DNA of 5,329 nt. It comes from Trebonia sp. GTDB lineage: Bacteria > Actinomycetota > Actinomycetes > Streptosporangiales > Streptosporangiaceae. Location of the stretch: contig JASHXJ010000032.1 in the NCBI GenBank assembly GCA_030043595.1, positions 1 through 5,329 of the forward strand, read 5' to 3'. Below the pieces are notes generated by a model. The model searched no databases. It saw only the letters and a list, made by a program, of their open reading frames with translations, and was not told where the DNA came from. Below are positions 1-4,665 of this stretch, piece after piece. Positions within the stretch are counted from its first letter, which is position 1. Each line of letters starts with the position of its first letter. A program made the position numbers and the translations under genes.

Positions 1-1
1 C

Positions 2-1264
2 AGCCAGCGGCCGGGCGGCGCTCCCGTGCCGCGGACGCAATCAGCCAAGCCCGCTCCGCCCGCCAGCAGGGCAGCTCCGGCCGCGCCCGGCGGCACGGCT
101 CCCGCGCCCGGGGGCACGGCTCCCGTGTCGGCGGCAGCGCCCAGGCAGCCCGCGGTCGAGCAGGAGCCGGATGACGTGCCGGCGTGGGCGGCGAAGGCTC
201 TCGAGCACCTGCTGACCGTGACGTACTGGCTCGACCCGGGCGAGCAGGGCGACCCGTTCAGCGCCACGATCAGGTTCACTGGCCAGCGGACGGACGTGAC
301 CGGGAAATCGCGGCCCGGCGACACGTTCACGCAGGACGAGACCGTCGACAAGATCGTCCCCGGCAGCGGTCCGGTGGCGATCACCGCCGAGGTTCGCGGC
401 ATCAGCCGCGGGACCTGGGCGGTGACGGCGCGGCCGGTCACCCGTGCCGTCGCGGGGCAGGCGCAGCCGCCCTCACGGACCGAAGCGGCCGCCCCCGGGA
501 GCGTGCCATGGCCACGGCGGGTGACGGTCACGGCCGGACCGCGGGCGACGGTCCGCACCACCCCGCTGCTGCGCTCGAAAGTGCCGGGGGTCATCCGGTA
601 CGCGTACGCCTGCCTGGTGGTACTCGGCGTTCTCGTCGGCCTGGCACTGGAGGCACTGCTGCTCGCCAACGCGCATTACCCGTTGTTGCGCCCGATGGCG
701 TTCTCGGTTGCCGCGGTAGCGGCCGGCGTGATCGGCGGGAAGACCTGGTACGCGGCGGTGCACCGGGGCCGCAAGTGGGACGGCTGGTGTATCCAGGGGT
801 TCGTCGCCGGCGCCGCGGTCGTCGTCGCCGCGGTGGCGGTCGCGGGTCCCGGCCTGCCCAAAGGCGCCTTCCTGGCGGCGGCCACACCGGCCCTGCTGAT
901 CGGCATGGGCATCGGCCGGCATGGCTGTTTCTGGGCTGGCTGTTGTACCGGGCGCGCCACCGCGTCACGCTGGGGGATCTGGTCGTCAGACCGCACGCTG
1001 GGGTGCCGCCGGATGCCCGTGCAGCTGCTCGAGGCCTGGACGGCGCTGCTTGTCGGCGCGGCGGCGCTCACCGCCGTGCTGCTCGCGGGGCTGCCGCGAT
1101 CCGGCCCCGTGGCCGTCGCTGGCCTCGCCGCTTACACCCTGATCAGGCAGCTGATCCTGGGTCTTCGTGACGAGCCGCGGCACTGGCGGTACGGGCGCCC
1201 GGTGACCGCCGCGGCCGCCGCGATAGCGCTGATCGTGGGCCTGGCGCTGTTCGCCGCTGCGTAG
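2..1264 (+). CDS. Lgt-superfamily membrane protein with Pro/Ala-rich N-terminal extension (5' partial)
   Basis: The C-terminal half resembles prolipoprotein diacylglyceryl transferase, a seven-helix membrane enzyme that moves diacylglycerol from phosphatidylglycerol onto lipobox cysteines. Numbering from the GTG at 26, residues 1-50 are Pro/Ala-rich with a tandem APGGTAP repeat. Residues 52-140 form a predicted beta-rich soluble domain I do not recognise. Hydrophobic segments lie at about 189-214, 222-245, 254-274, 279-297, 331-356, 360-378 and 392-411. The Lgt signature is visible at 297-318 (GRxGxFxxGxxxGRxTxxxWGI), followed by PVQLLEA at 331-337 and a terminal LIRQLILGLRDEP block at 372-384. 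The Asn after Arg in the usual GRIGNF is Cys301, CC follows at 306-307, and the usual His of the FHGG block looks like Gln257. True lipoprotein transfer is therefore doubtful. The frame is open to the left edge and the codons before the GTG read PGGAPV, matching the repeat, so the real start probably lies outside the window. Confidence 0.78.
   Translation, partial: SQRPGGAPVPRTQSAKPAPPASRAAPAAPGGTAPAPGGTAPVSAAAPRQPAVEQEPDDVPAWAAKALEHLLTVTYWLDPGEQGDPFSATIRFTGQRTDVTGKSRPGDTFTQDETVDKIVPGSGPVAITAEVRGISRGTWAVTARPVTRAVAGQAQPPSRTEAAAPGSVPWPRRVTVTAGPRATVRTTPLLRSKVPGVIRYAYACLVVLGVLVGLALEALLLANAHYPLLRPMAFSVAAVAAGVIGGKTWYAAVHRGRKWDGWCIQGFVAGAAVVVAAVAVAGPGLPKGAFLAAATPALLIGMGIGRHGCFWAGCCTGRATASRWGIWSSDRTLGCRRMPVQLLEAWTALLVGAAALTAVLLAGLPRSGPVAVAGLAAYTLIRQLILGLRDEPRHWRYGRPVTAAAAAIALIVGLALFAAA
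85..126 (+). repeat. Two tandem 21-bp repeats in the Pro/Ala-rich coding segment
   Basis: Two adjacent 21-base units (85-105 and 106-126) differ at two positions and each encode a PGGTAPA-like heptapeptide in frame. A degenerate relative lies at about 15-29 (GGCGGCGCTCCCGTG). The repeat is a coding microduplication typical of flexible Pro/Ala linkers in high-GC genomes. Confidence 0.7.
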
Positions 1265-1343
1265 ACCGCCGCGACTGCCGCTGACCGGTCACCCGCTTCC
1301 GATCATGGTGCGTGATGTGCGTGTTGGTGGCTGATCCTCTGTT

Positions 1344-1360
1344 CCCGCGCCCCCGGCGGG
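1344..1360. terminator. Small GC hairpin downstream of the Lgt-like gene (possible terminator)
   Basis: CCCGC (1344-1348) and GCGGG (1356-1360) can pair around a 7-nt loop, 80 nt after the stop codon at 1262-1264. There is no T-tract, which is common for actinomycete terminators but also makes the call weak. In such GC-rich DNA a 5-bp stem can arise by chance. Confidence 0.25.
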
Positions 1361-1378
1361 AGGCGGCGACGCCGTCAG

Positions 1379-1434
1379 CCGTTAACCGGAAGAGTTATCC
1401 CAGCTGGGGGTCGGATAACTCTTCACGGTAACGG
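1379..1434. repeat. Long imperfect inverted repeat (21 bp stem, 12-nt loop)
   Basis: The left arm (1379-1400) and right arm (1413-1434) are complementary over 21 base pairs, with one unpaired A on each side (1385 and 1425). The inner 11 bp, AAGAGTTATCC against GGATAACTCTT, is perfect. The 12-nt loop contains CAGCTG, which together with neighbouring bases forms a second palindrome, CCCAGCTGGG (1399-1408). The arms are clearly AT-richer than the surroundings. It lies 115 nt past the Lgt-like stop and about 330 nt before the formamidase start. It could be a bidirectional terminator, a protein-binding site, or a remnant of a small mobile element. There is no T-tract, and I saw no flanking direct repeat clear enough to call a transposon. 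Confidence 0.7.
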
Positions 1435-1455
1435 GCCTGCCCGGAATGTCTCAAC

Positions 1456-1475
1456 TTCAGGTTCAGGCATTCAGG
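1456..1475. repeat. Three closely spaced TTCAGG hexamers
   Basis: TTCAGG occurs at 1456-1461, 1462-1467 and 1470-1475, the first two directly abutting and the third after 2 nt. The array sits in an AT-richer patch (about 1385-1495) between the inverted repeat and the GC-rich stretch before the formamidase gene. Direct hexamer arrays of this kind can be binding sites for a transcription factor. I could not identify a convincing -35/-10 pair next to it, so a regulatory role is only a suggestion. Confidence 0.4.
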
Positions 1476-1532
1476 GTATTTCTTCCCAGTGAATGACGGG
1501 GCCGGCCTGCCCGTCCCGGCGCCTCGCTGTCG

Positions 1533-1763
1533 GTGTCGCTGCCCGAGGTGGACCGGATCCTGCCCGCGAGCGGGGCCGCTCCAGGCGGTCTTGCGGAGGC
1601 CGTGGCATGCCTGAGACCGGCTCGCTCCGGGACCGCAACCGCGACCGGGCGGACACGGCGGGACGCCTATGAGAGATTGGCGGCGGCGGAGTCGGCCGGA
1701 CCCCGCGCCGCGCGGCTGCCCCGGCTGGCCGGTAGATCCAGGCACGACATTCCTAGGCGGTGA
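1533..1763 (+). CDS. Possible small hypothetical ORF or decayed gene fragment just upstream of the formamidase
   Basis: A 76-residue frame starts at a GTG (1533) and ends with TGA at 1761-1763, four bases before the formamidase ATG. The same frame is open back to a TGA at 1494-1496. Codon third positions are mostly G or C but less consistently than in the genuine genes here. The product is Ala/Arg/Pro-rich, with one passably natural helix (RRDAYERLAAAESAGPRAAR) and no domain I recognise. No Shine-Dalgarno sequence precedes the GTG. It may be a leader ORF coupled to the formamidase, the 3' remnant of a lost gene, or chance. I favour remnant or chance. Confidence 0.2.
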   Translation: MSLPEVDRILPASGAAPGGLAEAVACLRPARSGTATATGRTRRDAYERLAAAESAGPRAARLPRLAGRSRHDIPRR

Positions 1764-1767
1764 GCCC

Positions 1768-2670
1768 ATGCACCCTGTCCTGCATTCATACGGCCCGGAC
1801 CCGGCACAGTTCGGCGAGTTGTGGCTGCCTGACGACACGCCCGCGACAGCAGGGACCGTGGTGATCGTGCACGGCGGGTTCTGGCGGGCGCGCTATGACC
1901 TGTCGCTCGGCCGGCCACTCGCCGCCGATCTGGTGCGGCGCGGGTACGCCGCGTGGAACCTGGAGTACCGGCGCGTGGGCGCAGGGGGCGGCTGGCCGGC
2001 CACGTTCGATGACATCGCCGCCGGGATCGACCTGCTCGCGGACCTGCCCGTCGACACCTCCCGGGTCGCGGCCGTCGGGCACAGCGCCGGGGGGCAGCTC
2101 GCCGCCTGGGCCGCCGGGCGCCCGAAGCTGCCGCCCGGCACCCCGGGAGCGGAGCCGCGGGTCCTTCTCTCGGCGGTCGTCTCGCAGGCGGGCGTCCTGG
2201 CGCTGGCGGACTGCGCGCGGGAGGGGGTGGGCGGCACGGCGGCCCAGGACCTGATGGGCGGCGGTCCGGAGGAGCTCGCGGAGCAGTACCGGCTCGCAGA
2301 CCCGATCGCGGCCGTGCCCGTCGGGGCCGCCGTGCTGTGCGTCCACTCGCGACGCGACGATAATGTGCCGTTTTCATACAGCGAGCGCTACGTCGGGGCT
2401 GCCGTGCGGGCCGGGGGGAGGGCCTGGCTGCACGAGACCAGCGGCGATCACTTCACGCTCATCGACCCCGGCACGCCGGACTGGCGCGCGGTCATCGACG
2501 CGCTGCCCCTTCTGCTCGCCTTATGCCTGACTGTCACTTCTCCCACGACTGTCATGGCTGTCACGCGCGTGAGCGGATCGCCCACAGGTCGGGGAAAGCG
2601 GGCCGGAACAGCGTGCCGCGCAGATACGCCGCGCCGGACGATCCGCCTGTCCCCGTCTTCGCGCCGATGA
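1768..2670 (+). CDS. Alpha/beta-hydrolase, probable kynurenine formamidase (arylformamidase type)
   Basis: Predicted to hydrolyse N-formyl-L-kynurenine to L-kynurenine and formate in the cytoplasm, the second step after the dioxygenase encoded opposite. The 300-residue product begins at ATG 1768, just before the family-typical YGP-x-P-x-QFGELWLP start. HGGFW at 35-39 is the oxyanion-hole HGGxW motif of arylformamidases. GHSAGG (104-109) supplies nucleophile Ser106, DDNVP (197-201) supplies Asp197, and GDHF (226-229) supplies His228. This is the alpha/beta-hydrolase type, not the metal-dependent KynB cyclase type usual in proteobacteria, so no symbol is given. The fold should end near residue 250. 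Residues 253-300 are an Arg/Thr/Ser-rich tail lying largely antisense to the end of the dioxygenase gene. A TGA one frame over at 2528-2530 would end the protein at the expected place. The function rests on motif plus context; a general carboxylesterase is the alternative. Confidence 0.88.
   Translation: MHPVLHSYGPDPAQFGELWLPDDTPATAGTVVIVHGGFWRARYDLSLGRPLAADLVRRGYAAWNLEYRRVGAGGGWPATFDDIAAGIDLLADLPVDTSRVAAVGHSAGGQLAAWAAGRPKLPPGTPGAEPRVLLSAVVSQAGVLALADCAREGVGGTAAQDLMGGGPEELAEQYRLADPIAAVPVGAAVLCVHSRRDDNVPFSYSERYVGAAVRAGGRAWLHETSGDHFTLIDPGTPDWRAVIDALPLLLALCLTVTSPTTVMAVTRVSGSPTGRGKRAGTACRADTPRRTIRLSPSSRR
2531..2563 (-). repeat. TGACAG triplet spanning the dioxygenase stop codon (three in-frame stops)
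   Basis: On the - strand TGACAG occurs at 2563-2558, 2554-2549 and 2536-2531. The first TGA is the stop of the tryptophan dioxygenase, and the other two are in the same frame, 3 and 9 codons downstream. Two of the copies extend to TGACAGTC. On the + strand the same bases are read through as the formamidase tail. No stem-loop terminator is apparent here. Confidence 0.6.
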
Positions 2671-3328
2671 TCCGCTCGACCATCTTGACGTGCCGGTAGC
2701 GCCATTCCTGCACGCCCTCGTCGATGTCGACGAGGGCCTCGCAGACTTCGGCAGGCGCGGCCGACTCGGCATAGACCTCGGCGAGCAGCGCGTCGACGCC
2801 GTCATCGCCGTGCCAGGGCGCGCGCGGATCCCGGTCCAGGATCTCGGCAGGGACCCGCCAGCCGCACGCGCTCAGGTAGCACAGCAGCGACGCGAAGACC
2901 GGTCGCCGCCCCATGATCTGCTCAAGCACCGGGTCGACGACGGCCGCGCTGAAGTCGCGGCGGCCGAGCACCGCCTCGATGTAGCGGAACTGGCTGGACT
3001 GGAAGCCGCTCGAACTGCCCAGCTCCGGGCGGAAGCTAGCGAACTGCTGCGGGGTCATCGTCTCGAGCACGTCCATCTGCCCGACGGCCGTCTTGAGAAT
3101 CTTGGCGATCCGCCGGGCGGTATGCAGCGCGCCAGCGCTGTTTCCGCTCTCCAGGCGCTCCTGCAATTGCGCGGTCTCGTGCAGGATCTGCTTGAACCAC
3201 AGCTCGTAGACCTGGTGGATGATGACGAACAGCAGCTCGTCGTGGGAGCCGGTCAGCGGGCTCTGGCAGGAGAGCAGCTCATCTAGCCGCAGGTAGCTGC
3301 TGTAGGTGAGATCGCCTGACGAGCTCAC
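2561..3328 (-). CDS. kynA: Tryptophan 2,3-dioxygenase
   Basis: Cytosolic haem enzyme that oxidises L-tryptophan to N-formyl-L-kynurenine, the committed step of the pathway. The 255-residue product has the usual short bacterial length. The family-typical TYSSYLRLDELLSCQ lies at 8-22. HQVYELWFK at 38-46 holds the distal-side His38. FRPELGSSSGFQSSQFR (99-115) lines the substrate pocket and ends in the Arg expected to bind the substrate carboxylate. RYRHVKMVERIIG at 210-222 carries the proximal haem ligand His213, and the glycine-rich GTGGSSG loop is at 226-232. No key residue is missing. The GTG start at 3326-3328 overlaps the monooxygenase stop by 4 nt (GTGA) and has a good ribosome binding site, so it is the last gene of the - strand operon. 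Its 3' end lies antisense to the convergent formamidase gene. Confidence 0.98.
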   Translation of the reverse strand: MSSSGDLTYSSYLRLDELLSCQSPLTGSHDELLFVIIHQVYELWFKQILHETAQLQERLESGNSAGALHTARRIAKILKTAVGQMDVLETMTPQQFASFRPELGSSSGFQSSQFRYIEAVLGRRDFSAAVVDPVLEQIMGRRPVFASLLCYLSACGWRVPAEILDRDPRAPWHGDDGVDALLAEVYAESAAPAEVCEALVDIDEGVQEWRYRHVKMVERIIGAKTGTGGSSGAAYLRGTLFRPAFPDLWAIRSRA

Positions 3329-4665
3329 CGGCGTGCCCTCCGTGCCCTGCCGCCGGCCGTGGCCGCCAGCAGGGCGGCCCCCGCGACGCCGGCCGCGGCG
3401 AGCGCCGTCGCCCGGTCCTGCCGGCGCATCCGGTCCGGAATCTGGGCGTACGGAATGGTCGTAAAGGAGACCAGCTCATACCGCGAGACGTAGCGGCCGG
3501 GCAGCCGCCGCTCCAGCGCGTGCCTGGCGGCGGTCTTTGCCCGGAAGACCCGGGAGTTCACGAGGTCCCGCATCTCGATGAAGTTGTCCAGGGCCATGTC
3601 GGCGATCGCGTCGCAGTTCGCCTTGCGGCCGCGCTGGTAGGCGCCCAGCGCGGCGCTCCAGTCGCCGTCCTCTTCGGTGAGGCAGCGGTCGATCTCGACG
3701 CAGTCCTCGAACGCGCAGTTGGCGCCCTGACCGTAGAACGGCACGATCGCGTGCGCCGCGTCCCCGATGAGGGCCAGCGTGCAGCCCACGCCCTGATGCA
3801 CCCACGGCCAGCACCGGATCGTGGCCAGTGCCCCGACAGGATTGTGCAGGTAGTCGTCCACCAGGTCAGGGATCAGCCCGGCGACGTCCGGGTAGTGCCG
3901 GCCGAAGTGCTCGCGGATCTGGTCCTGACCGCGCACGGCCGCGTACTCCTCGCCCGTCCAGAACAGGGTGCAGGTGAACGAGCGGTCCAGGTTCGGCAGC
4001 GCGATCATCATCGATGAGCCGCGGGGCCAGATGTGCAGCGCGTCCGGGTCGAGCGCGAATTCCCCGTCCCGCGGCGGCACGGTCAGTTCCTTGTACCCGT
4101 GGTCCAGGTAGTCCTGGCAGAACGTGAAGCCCTGCCGGAAGGTGACAGACCGCCGGGCGGCGCTGTAGGCGCCGTCGGCGGCGAGCACGATGCCGGCCCG
4201 CGCGCTGCGCGGTCGGCCGGACGTCTCGAACGTCATCGCGCCGGTCGACATGTCCAGCTCGGCCAGCCGGCAGCCGAACTCTACGGTGACCCCTGCCGTG
4301 CGCTTGGCGACGTCGAGCAGGGCCAGGTTGAGCTCGGCCCGGCTGATCGAGTTGATCGCGTGCGTGCCGTCCGCGCTGTAGGGGCGGAAGCTCTGCTGGC
4401 CGTCGCGGCCGTGGACCATCCGCCCGTGCATCGGCAGCGCCCGCGACAGCGTCAGGTCGCGCAGCCCGACCTGGTCCAGCGCTGCCAGGCCGCGCGCCGA
4501 GATCGCCAGGTTGATCGAGCGTCCCCGCTCTGCCGCCGTGACACGCGGGTCCTCGCGCCGCTCGAACACCGTGACCTCGATCCCGCGGCGCGCGAGCAGC
4601 GTCGCGAGCAGGCAGCCGGCCAGGCCGGCGCCGATGATGGCGACGCGCTCACGCTGCTCAGTCAC
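3325..4665 (-). CDS. kmo: Kynurenine 3-monooxygenase (FAD-dependent)
   Basis: Uses FAD, NADPH and O2 to hydroxylate L-kynurenine to 3-hydroxykynurenine. The 446-residue product has the dinucleotide fold GAGLAG at 12-17, the kynurenine-monooxygenase block GRSINLAIS at 48-56, and the substrate pair Arg82 and Tyr96, spaced 14 apart as in the human and Pseudomonas enzymes. AADG lies at 162-165. The second FAD motif, GDAAHAIVPFYGQG, is at 301-314, followed by FEDC, and NFIEMRD lies at 361-367. These features separate it from generic phenol or salicylate hydroxylases. A hydrophobic Ala/Gly/Leu stretch at about 419-438 followed by RARRARR ends the protein and could be a membrane-associating tail. 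The GTG start at 4663-4665 overlaps the kynureninase gene by 8 nt, with a weak GGCGG 6 nt before it, so translational coupling is likely. The stop overlaps the dioxygenase start by 4 nt. Confidence 0.97.
   Translation of the reverse strand: MTEQRERVAIIGAGLAGCLLATLLARRGIEVTVFERREDPRVTAAERGRSINLAISARGLAALDQVGLRDLTLSRALPMHGRMVHGRDGQQSFRPYSADGTHAINSISRAELNLALLDVAKRTAGVTVEFGCRLAELDMSTGAMTFETSGRPRSARAGIVLAADGAYSAARRSVTFRQGFTFCQDYLDHGYKELTVPPRDGEFALDPDALHIWPRGSSMMIALPNLDRSFTCTLFWTGEEYAAVRGQDQIREHFGRHYPDVAGLIPDLVDDYLHNPVGALATIRCWPWVHQGVGCTLALIGDAAHAIVPFYGQGANCAFEDCVEIDRCLTEEDGDWSAALGAYQRGRKANCDAIADMALDNFIEMRDLVNSRVFRAKTAARHALERRLPGRYVSRYELVSFTTIPYAQIPDRMRRQDRATALAAAGVAGAALLAATAGGRARRARR
3336..3341 (-). 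promoter_or_regulatory. Ribosome binding site of the tryptophan dioxygenase gene
   Basis: On the - strand GGAGGG stands 7 nt before the GTG at 3328. It lies inside the end of the monooxygenase gene. A near-consensus site at this distance supports the GTG as the true start and suggests the dioxygenase can be initiated efficiently in addition to reinitiation from the overlapping stop. Confidence 0.8.

Larger units (their letters stand above)
1265..1767. other. Intergenic region of about 500 bases without a convincing gene
   Basis: Between the Lgt-like gene and the formamidase I see the GC hairpin at 1344-1360, the inverted repeat at 1379-1434, the TTCAGG array at 1456-1475, and a GC-rich stretch from about 1497 that has weak coding character. 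No tRNA, rRNA or CRISPR-like structure is apparent. No clear sigma-70-type promoter could be picked by eye, although any promoter for the formamidase should lie here. Confidence 0.6.

Noticed and set aside
184..1170. A 328-residue + strand frame inside the Lgt-like gene
   Set aside because: Arg/Gly-rich product without hydrophobic helices, while the overlapping frame shows seven membrane segments and the Lgt signature.
1669..1767. ATG at 1669 as the formamidase start
   Set aside because: The 33 extra residues are Arg/Pro-rich and unlike the family; ATG 1768 sits directly before the conserved YGP...QFGELWLP start and has an AGGCGG-type sequence a short distance upstream.
1265..1767. tRNA, riboswitch or CRISPR array in the intergenic region
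   Set aside because: No cloverleaf arms, no spaced identical repeats and no known riboswitch core could be recognised by eye.
1395..1838. A 147-residue - strand frame across the intergenic region
   Set aside because: It crosses the inverted repeat, runs into the start of the formamidase on the opposite strand, and its Pro/Gly/Arg-rich product shows no domain; this is what random high-GC antisense looks like.
1667..2377. A 236-residue - strand frame opposite the formamidase
   Set aside because: The product is almost entirely Arg/Pro/Ala, whereas the + strand frame carries a full catalytic triad and family motifs. It is a GC-rich shadow.
2528..2563. Terminator between the convergent formamidase and dioxygenase genes
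   Set aside because: Only direct repeats and a 9-base palindrome (TGACTGTCA) are present; no stem-loop long enough to support termination was seen.
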